A stretch of DNA of 64,000 bases from Curvularia sp. ZM96. Taxonomy: Eukaryota > Ascomycota > Dothideomycetes > Pleosporales > Pleosporaceae. The translations under genes were made by a program, and so were the position numbers. Below are positions 56,501 to 64,000 of this stretch, in pieces (position 1 is the first letter of the stretch; every line of letters begins with the position of its first letter). The DNA lies in contig JAJGBQ010000003.1 of assembly GCA_022457065.1 (NCBI GenBank), forward strand, positions 4,712,001-4,776,000. The letters are read 5' to 3'. The notes under the pieces are model-generated. The model searched no databases, was not told the DNA's origin, and saw nothing but the letters and a program-made list of their open reading frames with translations.

Positions 56501-57827
56501 ACACACTGAAAGCTATCAGCGACCCCCAATGCAAGATCGTGCCGTCTCCTCCATCAGCACCATCCGGCAATCAGACATGCACGGCCGCTCAGCATCACCG
56601 GTCATCTCTCCAGCTTTGCCTGGCACTCCTACGGCGCTAGACACTCCTGGAGGCTCGCAGCTGGGCGGCCTGTTCGGTGGCCTTCCACGACGCGTGGTCA
56701 ACAGTATGAGGAGCAGAGATAGACTCAAACCCCCAAAAGAACATAGCCGCGCGAGGTCCATCGACAGACTGGTTGGATGCGAGGAAGATGGGCATGCCGT
56801 CCCTAGCCTCGCAATTAGCACAACCTGTGCTTCTGGTCAAGTCAACCAGCCCGATGTCCTCAAAGAGGCGTCGTCACCCGTTGCTCGAACTGCGTCTCCT
56901 GCCAACTCCGAGGCACAGTCTTTCAGCAACATTGATGCCTCGTCGCGGCAGTCATCGCTGTCCTCAATGTCATCTCGCCTGCGTCGGAACTGGGCGGCTG
57001 CCAATGACATTGAGGTCGGACCTTCTCTGGGTATAGCGTCGGAATCTCGAGCAGTACCACACTGGCCCCAGCCCAGCAGCCGGCGGCCTTCTAGTACTGC
57101 CTCTGTCGCACAAGAACAAGCAGAGGAGACTTTTGATCGTGCAAAGGATGAATATCGCCGCCGACTTGGCGTAGAGCAGTCGATCGCTCGTGAGAGATCA
57201 AACTCTGCAGCACAACGGCCCCCCTCTTCTCTTAGTCAAGCTGCTTGTCCCCCGAGCCCGGACGATGAAATTACCTTCAATCAACAAAGCAACCAAGAGT
57301 ACTGGCACCGAAATGACCAATCCTCCGAGAATAGTCCTCTTGGTGGATCAAGCCGTGGTCTAGCTCTTTCGTCTTCGGAGGACCAGTTTTCTGCCATGTC
57401 ACAATCTGAATCGAACCCATCCATACCCTCGGTTGCCTCTGTTGGCTCGCCCAGTCAGGGTCCATGTGCGTCATTTGACGACGATTCATGGATCACTTCA
57501 TCGACAATCCGCTCTTTCCCTAGCAACGAGTTCGAATCTCCGGCCGACGATGCTTCTGGCTACGATGGGGACCATGCTGTTGAAAGCGATGAGGACGATG
57601 ACAGTGAGGAAGAAGGTTTGATGATGGGCTTCGCCAGGAAGAAGGTGCCTGCGCACAAGACCAACCGCAGTAGCTCGGTTTCCAATGGCGAGCTGGCACG
57701 CTCTGCTATACACCTTGGGATGAACACTCGCCGACGCTCCAATCGCAGTGGAAGCAATGGGACAGTGAAAAAGATTCCTCCTCCAGAGCCGACACCAGTC
57801 CACGAACAGGCATCTGAGTCACACTGA
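53544..57827 (+). CDS. CaMKK/Sak1-type Ser/Thr kinase (upstream of Snf1), 1427 aa
   Basis: Single exon of 4.3 kb. The first ~330 residues are disordered and Pro/Ser/Thr-rich. The kinase domain (about 340-835) has ELGRGVHGKVKLG (glycine loop, with the Val-His typical of fungal CaMKK/Elm1/Sak1), VAIKIVD (Lys near 368), the basic RRRLGKNNSHEDKIKREI insert, HRDIKPANLLVT (near 642), DFGVSYLG (near 661), TVGTPAFYAPELC (near 699) and DIWALGVTLYCLIYGRVPF. An acidic insert of about 170 residues separates the hinge (VLEHVELGEVKW) from the MTTQAAWEAFKDTVLGIEYLH helix. Homologues (yeast Sak1/Tos3/Elm1, fission-yeast Ssp1, filamentous CmkC) phosphorylate Snf1/AMPK or calmodulin kinases. The ~590-residue tail is Ser-rich and ends acidic then basic. 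The exact orthologue cannot be fixed from sequence alone. Confidence 0.9.
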   Translation: MGLSNDALNPHGIALDHGTPQSPMCDSTPSDDARPPSASALDHAAPEQHTQNTPCPRPPLTPPAAHPGAQQAHLDVDENDCTPRSEVPSVPDALNTALLSHAHTVDPEPSYFSPQPLRIYSSPIPHSTPTSSNPSPSTSTHASQASLAANPDDAAAATAARSSAPPPPQQYPDRPAFMRDLSSASTASNTTVRANSVDPIYPYAAPPRQRDGPVYPNQSYAALHLQKYPQPYVPPIVRSRSSHPAHAAANSLSSLGAFGLTYDHFRDIMDSGPRTVGNSPVSTPGLFNPANRRMSQDTDATDDGTYSTPWLHHTHRQAPKETHIADVQADPVSGRKIVNQYEIIDELGRGVHGKVKLGKDLVHGRYVAIKIVDRYSKRRRLGKNNSHEDKIKREIAILKKARHPNIVSLLEVIDDPAKKKVYIVLEHVELGEVKWRTEGAKEICLVEWRRFKRESQGVFDNDSAAREDENIIRIAHQKLARQQRRAARAAHLRRKEDDSDLAWSLEMGMDSEDDYSENGRGSQSSSHTEELPRSQVHFRERQQDPGSYHDDHMETAFRSPEPNRDSWAAGLEGTMYGPYDSDFTRGRAPSLADSSSSRVTDPDEEIPEHFNYVPLMTTQAAWEAFKDTVLGIEYLHYQNVIHRDIKPANLLVTREHRIKISDFGVSYLGRQKTDEANGDQSETEQQEADEAIELAKTVGTPAFYAPELCRTETDAETPLIDGGIDIWALGVTLYCLIYGRVPFHDTNTFTLMKVISEDEPYIPRYRLKPVAEHSTSRPSSHGRNTQPVSSKRAPHDLEYEEVDENLRDLLRRLLVKDARHRITIPEIKRHPWVLSGIPNHISWAEETDPSRSFEGRKIQISKEDVDEAVVPIGFVDRLRFAAKKTSDFVKGFTTRSSGSRRRAQSSAANHDTPNISANSSSSTISQDARPQEGRRGSLAPGAILEILTRSRESEHPLSHSVTASPEARERSKYFDSPSSRTASPAQHTESYQRPPMQDRAVSSISTIRQSDMHGRSASPVISPALPGTPTALDTPGGSQLGGLFGGLPRRVVNSMRSRDRLKPPKEHSRARSIDRLVGCEEDGHAVPSLAISTTCASGQVNQPDVLKEASSPVARTASPANSEAQSFSNIDASSRQSSLSSMSSRLRRNWAAANDIEVGPSLGIASESRAVPHWPQPSSRRPSSTASVAQEQAEETFDRAKDEYRRRLGVEQSIARERSNSAAQRPPSSLSQAACPPSPDDEITFNQQSNQEYWHRNDQSSENSPLGGSSRGLALSSSEDQFSAMSQSESNPSIPSVASVGSPSQGPCASFDDDSWITSSTIRSFPSNEFESPADDASGYDGDHAVESDEDDDSEEEGLMMGFARKKVPAHKTNRSSSVSNGELARSAIHLGMNTRRRSNRSGSNGTVKKIPPPEPTPVHEQASESH

Positions 57828-60800
57828 GAGCAAACACACCGCACATCGACATCTTTACTGTCATCTCTGTCATAAATTACACGATACCCAAGATCTACCG
57901 TTGTACGACTACGCATACGTTTGGCACGCCGTTTCACCCCAGTGTACATATACCAATCACCGAGCAACAACACGACATTATCACAAACCAACCATGTGGG
58001 GCAGGCGCAGGGCGTTTGCACACAAACTTGGATTTGATAGCATGCATTGGAGGAGCATTTACCCCCAAAAAGACGGCGTTCTTCTTTCAACTTGGTCACA
58101 TGTTATGTTGTTTTCCATGTTACCATTCTGTATCTATTTTTCCTTTTTTCCTTCTTCTTCTTCTATCAGTGCGAGTTGAGAGAAGGGTCTCTCTGGTTTT
58201 TTTCTCTTTAAGGTCTAGAGACCGCGAGGAGGGGATTGGTTGACGAAGGGATGATGATGAAGATGTGTACTTAGGTATTATTATTCCAACCGGATCTATA
58301 TTTGGTATGCGCGCGCACAAAGAGAGCTCAACGGGTTGTTGGCTGTTGTTATTGAAAGCATTTACATGGGTAGACTGTGTCTCTTGTTACACGCACGTAC
58401 TTGCAGCATGGGACTCTTTCTTAAGAAATCAGGGGAATTTTGCATATATTGGGTTTGAAGTAGCAAAATGGTATATTTGCTCTCTCTCTATTTGCGAAAA
58501 AAGAAAAAAGATCTACGCAGCGTGTATTGTACTAACAGCTGCAGCCTTACCTACCTGTGTTTCTTTCTTTTTCGCTTGATTTTTTTTTGTTGAATCCACC
58601 AAGTACGCGGCCAATTGCCCATTCATCGCCTTTTCTCTCCCTGTCTCTCTTTCCCAGCCAGCCATGTCCCCCCCCAAAAAAGTTGACAATCATTCCCAAT
58701 TCTAGAACCTACTGCATACTTAGTTACTGGTACATTATTTCCCACTCCCCAGCCTTGTTCTCTCTTGTTCCCGGCGATCGGCACATATATGCGATCGGCA
58801 CAGAAAACCCCTATACTTGGCTAAACTTGATACTTGCAAAAGTTAGTAGTAAACCCGCTCCGGGTACTCATTCCGCCCATTTCAAACTCACACTGCCTGC
58901 ACCCCCTTGCGATCCGATCTCAACAGCCTCTTTTCCCCACTCTTTTCTTGTACATACATGGGATGTATGTATGTATGTATGCAGTGAGTGGGAAGCGAAT
59001 TAGGCTGAAGTTAGGGGTGAGATTTTTTTTTTCCCAAGGCCGAGGCGCCGAGTGTGAGAGTGAGGGAGTTTTGTTGAGAAGGGTCTAGGGCACTCACGGC
59101 ACTCAGCTGTGTTACGGGTTGGTTGGCGAGGGAGACGGAGCGAGGTATGTAGAGTGAGGTAAGCGAGGCAGGGGTGTAAAGGGCGTGCAGGAGGATGTGC
59201 GGTACGTACGTAGGCGTGTGTATGTACGGACGGGCTGGGGCTGGGGTTGGGTACTGTACGGGGGGGTTCTGGCATGTGAAATTGGAGGATTCAAAGTGCG
59301 TTTGGGGTGGTAAGTACGGAGTACGGTATACGGTTACAGATGCGCGTGGGTTTGTGAGATGTGCGGGGTGTAGGTATGGGGGATTGTTAGGCAGGGGTTA
59401 CTTGTCATGGGTCGCGTGGTGTTACGTGAGTGAAATATTATAGAGTCGGGACTCATGTGTATAGCTGGGGGGATGGAGCGCTATGGGCGGTTGTTCGTTG
59501 GAATATGAAAAAAAAAGACCACTGTAGCAGGCACACGACAGATTGTTTTTCTCTCTTTGATTGGAATACTGCAACCCGGGGTATCAGAATACCCCAGAAA
59601 AAATTGCTCGTTCTATCCACACCCGGTACATCCTCTCTCTCCACATGCATGCATGGCAACACGTTAGGATATGCCTGCAAGCTGCTGCAATAACAAAACT
59701 CCCAAAGTTCGGTTCGCGCACAGCCCAAGCGCATTCCTACGGAGTACATACGAGAAAGAAAGAAAATGTTGCCTTGACGCTGATGCGAACCCTACAACAA
59801 CAGCAGCAGCAGCATCATGCACGCCATCACGCCACCATTTTTTCTCTGTTCCCTCCGATTCCAGCGCCCGACGTCCAAGGTCCGATCGATATTGCTTTGG
59901 CGAGGTAGCAGCGCTAAAGCCCCCCGCCAGACTACCTTCTGATTGGCGCGCTGCCTCTTGTTGATTGGTGATCTCGGACGGAGTTCACTCCTTTGCTTTT
60001 GGTTCGCTTGGGTTAGCCGAGCGCCCAACATCCGGGGCTGGTAAGGATCTGGATGGGGCCAGAATGACGGCACCATATTGTGGGTAGGGTCGCATCATGG
60101 GCCAGGAGAGGCAAGTGGCTTTTATTTTTGAGAGACGGAGATAGTAGGACTCGCGGGCGTAATCTCAGTCATCGCGAAGTATGGTGTTGAGCGGAGTTTA
60201 GATTGGGTTCAATCTAGAAGTATTGGGCTGCTACGGAATTGTTCAATATACCAGCAACTTGTCTATCTTTGGTATGCTTGGTGGGAAGAGGTGATGGCTC
60301 AGTGAAGCCAGTTCACTCATCTAACGTCATCTCAAAACTGAGGCCAAAACCGCACTCCCACTAACAAATTGTTGAAATGCATACATGCCCATATGCCGAC
60401 CAATATCACTGTACCGTCCGTCACTCTTTCGAAACGCCCATTGTGTTAACAATCATGCACCTGCACTGCAGTCTTACCAATATTTGGGGTATCGGACACC
60501 TTTCCCAAAGCACTCAGACATGCATATCGTAGTGCGCATCACCTCGCATTTGGTACACTACGGTAGCCTTCTCGCGCTTGTTCCCCAACTCCCATATCGG
60601 AGCCTAATCTTCCTGTGACCCTTCTATGTACGTCTTACCCGCCTTGTCATCCATCCGTCTCCACAAAGTTCAACCTCGCGTGGCAAGTAAGACGGCCTGC
60701 ATGCTAAATGATTACATTTCCCCCAACTCCACGTGTGACGGATAGTCATTGCGACCCTGGACCGTGTAGGAGAAGCTAGAGAAGAACAGCACGCACAGTA

Positions 60801-61619
60801 GGGCATTTCTCAATTCCTCACCTTCACAGCCCCCCAATCTGACAAATGTCGCTTACAGCGATTATTCACGTAGCCGCTGCATACGCTGGAAGCCCCCTCC
60901 AATCACCATTTGTACATTTTCTTTTCTTTTGTCCCTAGAAACTCTATCTCTCGTGCACAGGTAACAAACGTCATCCAAGTCCGTCCTCAACTCTACACCG
61001 GTCCAGAGGCATCCATCATACACCGCGCGTTCATCACTCAGCCACGCCTTCCCACCAGGCTAATTGGCTCGGTCCAGGTTCCGAGAAGCACAGGACAGGC
61101 AGCGATAATGCAACGTCCATTAATCCCCCCCAACCCTTGACACCCACCAAAAGACCCCATGCCCGGATCCTTCTCTTTCCTTTTTTTATGCACACCATAC
61201 TTGCATCAGTCACACCGATCAGTAAACCCTTTGTCTCGGTTCTGGTCCCTTAGTAGCGCGTCTGACGTCCTGGAAACGGGACCCACGGTTCGGCGCATGG
61301 CTGGTGCGGCTATAAGGCTGAATTTCGAATGCGTTAGACGGTGAGAGGGGCTCGTGGTGGAGGGCTCGGGTGCAGGGACGGATGTACATGGTAGAAACAG
61401 GAAAGAGGAGACCGAGAGTAAGCGTTCACCGGTGAGAAAGTGCATGGGGGTTGAGGAATGGCATGATTCTTCCTCGGGTAAGGTGAGATGAGATAATAGG
61501 AAATACGGTATGGCTTTGGGGATTTGATTGCCTAACTTGTAGAGACACGTGGAGGGTAAGTGTGTGATTACAGCCCGTTATGGAACTGGGTCTAGAAGCA
61601 GGTGAACATAGTAGTACAG
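57828..61619. other. 3.8-kb convergent gap without a supported gene
   Basis: Flanked by the 3' ends of two genes. It is T/pyrimidine-rich on the left (58,120-58,700) and has short G-rich stretches at 59,100-59,450. Frames of 80-148 codons (such as 58557-59003 plus) have no domain, no coding-like composition and no convincing intron joins. A hairpin GGGGTAT-CAGA-ATACCCC lies at 59,578-59,595. No tRNA B box is visible on either strand. Confidence 0.55.
58963..58981 (+). repeat. (ATGT)n microsatellite
   Basis: About four and a half perfect ATGT units in the convergent gap. Confidence 0.85.
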
Positions 61620-62532
61620 TTACTTTTTCGTCCGTTTACTCTTCCGTGTACCTTCGGTGGGTGTCTTGGTAGGAGGCGCTTTCCGTTTCGTTCCCCTCTT
61701 CACTGGAGGCTTAGTTACCTCGCCATCACCTTTCCCCTTATCAGATTTCGTTTTCTTCGTTTCCTCTTTGATGAGTGTCTCTTTGTCATCGTCACCCTGT
61801 GTTTCGCCTTCCTCTCCTGCGCCCACATCGTTTCCCTCTTTACCCAATACCCAAGCCACCTTTTCTATATCCGCTGCTCTTACGCTCGTATCAACCTCTT
61901 GCCCTGAGCCCTTGAATCTTGATCTCAACTTCTCTACCTCGTCAAACATTGCCTCATACTCTTTGAAGTTATACTTGATTTTCCTCTCCCAGCCCGCGCC
62001 ATCCTTCCCCTTGAATTCGTGATCCCAGCAGCACCAGCGGAATAATTCATCAGAGAAAAAGGGAACCTCTTCAGGCCGGAGAACAGAGAGGAGAAGGGAC
62101 GAAGTCGCGGGACCAATGCCCTTCAATCCAACCAGTATCTTCAGTGCATTGATAACATTTGGTTTTGAGAGATTTCCATCTAGCAGTGCAGTGTATGCTT
62201 TCTTGGTGGTCTCCTCGACTGCTTGTGACGTGTTGCTCTGCACAAGGCCTAGAAGTGCAGGGCGGAATGTGCCATGTTTTCTGTATGCGAATATTAGCAA
62301 TTACCCATTGAAAAATAGAATAGAGAAACAACAATTTCCACTCTACGAGTTTTTCGATCTCTGCTTTTGTGAGGTGTTTGTTACTCCGGTCTCTGCTGGC
62401 TACGGCGGCCGGGATGACATCGTAGCGTTGCGCGTCTAGGTCGCGCAGCTTCTCTGGTGCTGTTGCAGGGTAGCGAGCGAGCACCTCACGAAAAGACGTG
62501 GGACTGATTCTCTTAATATGAAGCGGAGACAT
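61620..62532 (-). CDS. Conserved unknown protein with helix-hairpin-helix-like motif, 286 aa
   Basis: Two exons, complement(join(61620..62280,62333..62532)); the 52-nt intron has a weak GTTGTT donor, a GCTAAT branch and an ATACAG acceptor, and joining gives LVEWKLKHGTFRPALL. The ATG at 62532 (MSPLHIKRISPTSF) is used; an ATG at 62616 would add a basic stretch. The ordered part (1-195) includes FREVLARYPATAPEKLRDLDAQRYDVIP, a KLVEWKLKHGTFRP helix, and ILVGLKGIGPATSSLLLSVL, which resembles the G-h-G hairpin of helix-hairpin-helix DNA-binding proteins. FFSDELFRWCCW follows. The C-terminal 80 residues are acidic then very Lys-rich (RGTKRKAPPTK, KSKRTKK), suggesting nuclear location. It resembles a widespread fungal hypothetical family. 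There is no glycosylase catalytic motif, so a repair role is only a guess. Confidence 0.85.
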
Positions 62533-62971
62533 TGGTAACGGTTTGTAGAGTTGGAATGCGGAGACAGATCGAACGCAGAGGTGAGCGACGCGTCGAGAAC
62601 GCCGACGCGAGATCACGTGTCGAGCATACGTACCAATAGTTGTCGTGATGTCTGAGCACGATAGATGGTCACTTGAACGCTAATAGCAGAGGAGCAAAGC
62701 TTGATGAAACATGGATTTGAATTTGTAACGGAAAACGAGCAGCAATCGCTTGCTCGATCCTTTTAGTCAGTCAAGCCACACGCTCCCGTGCTCCAGGGTA
62801 TATCTTTGGCTTGCTTCTCGATGTAACATTCATCCAGCTATCAGGATCCCAGAGTAGCTATCCCAAACTGAATCTTGGTTAACTCCGCCTTGCTGAGAAA
62901 ACAATGGTATACAAGTATGAGAAAACATTGCACCTCGCTGATGCAGCTATGCAAAGCCAGGAAAGGGTATG

Positions 62972-64000
62972 TTACGCTGCCTTTCTCGGTCGTCCTCTCC
63001 CGCGTCCCCGCCCTCTACCACCATAGCTTGAGCCTCTCGTTGGCTTCATTGAAGGACGACCTGGTGGTCTACCAACTGGCCTTTTCGGGGGTGGAGCAGT
63101 TGCAGGAACCTCATCTTCACTCTCTGTGTCCGACACATTGATAGTTTGAGGCCTCTTATTCACAGGGGTGAACCGTGACGGTTGCGCAGCAACTTGAGTA
63201 GGTTGGCTGCCGCTGCGATTTGACGGTCCAACGATCTTGATCTTTTTTCCGTTCAGGCCACTCAAAATCGAGTTGGGGTGCGGAGGGAGACCATTTCGAA
63301 CAGGTTCTGGTTTGCTGTTGTCGGGTTGTTCTTCGTCTTCGGAAGGCTCCCCTTCATCGGACAGATTACCGAGAAAACTGTCCATGATTTGATCATCGTC
63401 GTCCGACCCAGGAAAGAGGGCCAGCTTCGCGCGGAGATTCTCTTCAGCCTCTCGTGCTTCGGCTTCTTGAGCTTCGGCTTCGGCGCGCGCTTTGGCCTCT
63501 TCCTCTTTGCGCTGCGCCTCTTCCTGTCTACGACGTGCCTCTTCTTCCTTACGACGTGCTTCCTCCTCCTTACGGCGTTCCTCTTCCTCCTTACGACGTA
63601 CTTCTTCCTCTTTGCGTTGTACTTCTATAGCAGCGGCAGCGGCTTTTTGTGCGAGCATGACCGTCTCGCTGGGCTCAGTGTCTTCTTCATGGACACCATC
63701 TTCATCGGATGGATTTTCAGGGCCATCGAGAGTGCTTTCCTGGCTCTGATTTGCGTCTGATTGTTCACTAGGTCGGATAGCAGCCATCGGCTTTGCGGGA
63801 ATTGTCCGTCGGTGTTCTTTGCTCATCCTCTTCCGTGTCAGGTCCCTTTCACGGTTGGCCCTCACGGTGCCGTCTCTGAAATCCGCGGGTAGTTCAGTCG
63901 GCAGATCCTCATCGCCTTCAGCCCTCCGTGCTAGCCATGTGGACTTACGGCTACGTGGACGACTGACACGTTCAGTCTCATCGTTTTCGTCGGCAAACTC
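62972..64000 (-). CDS. AT-hook/coiled-coil protein, C-terminal part (5' end outside window)
   Basis: The minus-strand frame is open from the stop at 62972 to the window edge, so the gene continues beyond 64,000; ~342 residues are visible. In order: an Arg-rich acidic segment (SRPRSRKSTWLARRAEGDEDLPTELPADFRDG), a Glu/Lys coiled coil built of seven-residue RRKEEEA-type repeats (nt about 63,480-63,630), an acidic patch (FPGSDDDDQIMDSFLGNLSDEGE), and a basic C-terminus with AT-hook-like KRPVGRPPGRPSMKP followed by GGRGRGRGRGRPRKAA. This layout suggests a chromatin-associated protein. A named family cannot be assigned without the N-terminus. CGTAAGT near 63,945 could be a donor, but read-through is open and sensible. 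Confidence 0.8.
   Translation of the reverse strand, partial: EFADENDETERVSRPRSRKSTWLARRAEGDEDLPTELPADFRDGTVRANRERDLTRKRMSKEHRRTIPAKPMAAIRPSEQSDANQSQESTLDGPENPSDEDGVHEEDTEPSETVMLAQKAAAAAIEVQRKEEEVRRKEEEERRKEEEARRKEEEARRRQEEAQRKEEEAKARAEAEAQEAEAREAEENLRAKLALFPGSDDDDQIMDSFLGNLSDEGEPSEDEEQPDNSKPEPVRNGLPPHPNSILSGLNGKKIKIVGPSNRSGSQPTQVAAQPSRFTPVNKRPQTINVSDTESEDEVPATAPPPKRPVGRPPGRPSMKPTRGSSYGGRGRGRGRGRPRKAA
63480..63640 (-). repeat. Coding 21-bp repeats (Glu/Lys/Arg heptads)
   Basis: About six degenerate units of a seven-codon RRKEEEA pattern within the AT-hook protein gene. This is expected to form a single charged helix or coiled coil. Confidence 0.75.

Noticed and set aside
58557..59003. 148-codon frame in the convergent gap
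   Set aside because: Translation of a pyrimidine-rich stretch (Ser, Phe, Leu, Pro) with no signal peptide structure, domain or conserved-looking core.
1..64000. CRISPR arrays, insertion sequences, rRNA genes
   Set aside because: No regularly spaced repeats, no transposase frames and no rRNA-like sequence seen; the DNA is clearly eukaryotic nuclear.

Overview
This 64 kb window is nuclear DNA of a filamentous ascomycete (Pezizomycotina). Genes are interrupted by short GT-AG introns (mostly 47-140 nt) with CTAAC/CTGAC branch sites. Typical filamentous-fungal genes are present: PalA/Rim20, Crz1, Ecm33, Anp1, a Zn2Cys6 regulator, a HET-type protein, and DUF3984-like proteins. Gene style and product set fit Dothideomycetes (Pleosporales) best, but that is inference, not an identification. 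I joined exons by hand, checking reading phase and fit to the known family; exon coordinates are in each entry.

Layout. 0-3 kb: the 3' end of a HET-type incompatibility gene and a small mitochondrial-like unknown. 3.0-3.2 kb: a tRNA-Pro(CGG) gene whose anticodon region seems to be split by two adjacent introns of different classes (the main finding), followed by a degenerate 32-bp triplicate. 3.7-10 kb: calcineurin-responsive factor Crz1 and pH-response ESCRT adaptor PalA. 10.7-16.2 kb: copper chaperone Atx1, a DJ-1/PfpI-like protein lacking the nucleophile cysteine, and a large unknown. 16.8-19.2 kb: mitochondrial NAD carrier and complex III subunit Qcr7, divergently transcribed. 20.4-22 kb: 3-methyladenine DNA glycosylase. 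25.2-29.4 kb: GPI-wall protein Ecm33 and Golgi mannosyltransferase Anp1. 30-34 kb: splicing factor SPF45 and peroxisomal oxalyl-CoA synthetase Pcs60. 35-36.7 kb: an unknown protein with a duplicated Cys module. 37.5-44.6 kb: a more accessory-looking block (Zn2Cys6 factor, ABM-like protein, secreted GH92 mannosidase). 45.6-57.8 kb: Siw14 phosphatase, a DUF3984-like protein, GPI10 mannosyltransferase and a CaMKK/Sak1-type kinase. 61.6-64 kb: a conserved helix-hairpin-helix-like unknown and the 3' part of an AT-hook/coiled-coil protein running off the end.

Functional themes. Several genes serve cell wall and glycosylation (ecm33, anp1, gpi10, GH92) and ambient stress signalling (crz1, palA, CaMKK-like kinase, siw14). 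There is no operon logic; neighbours share only divergent promoters. Two long stretches (21,980-25,176 and 57,828-61,619) hold no gene I can support; the second is unusual because it lies between convergent genes.
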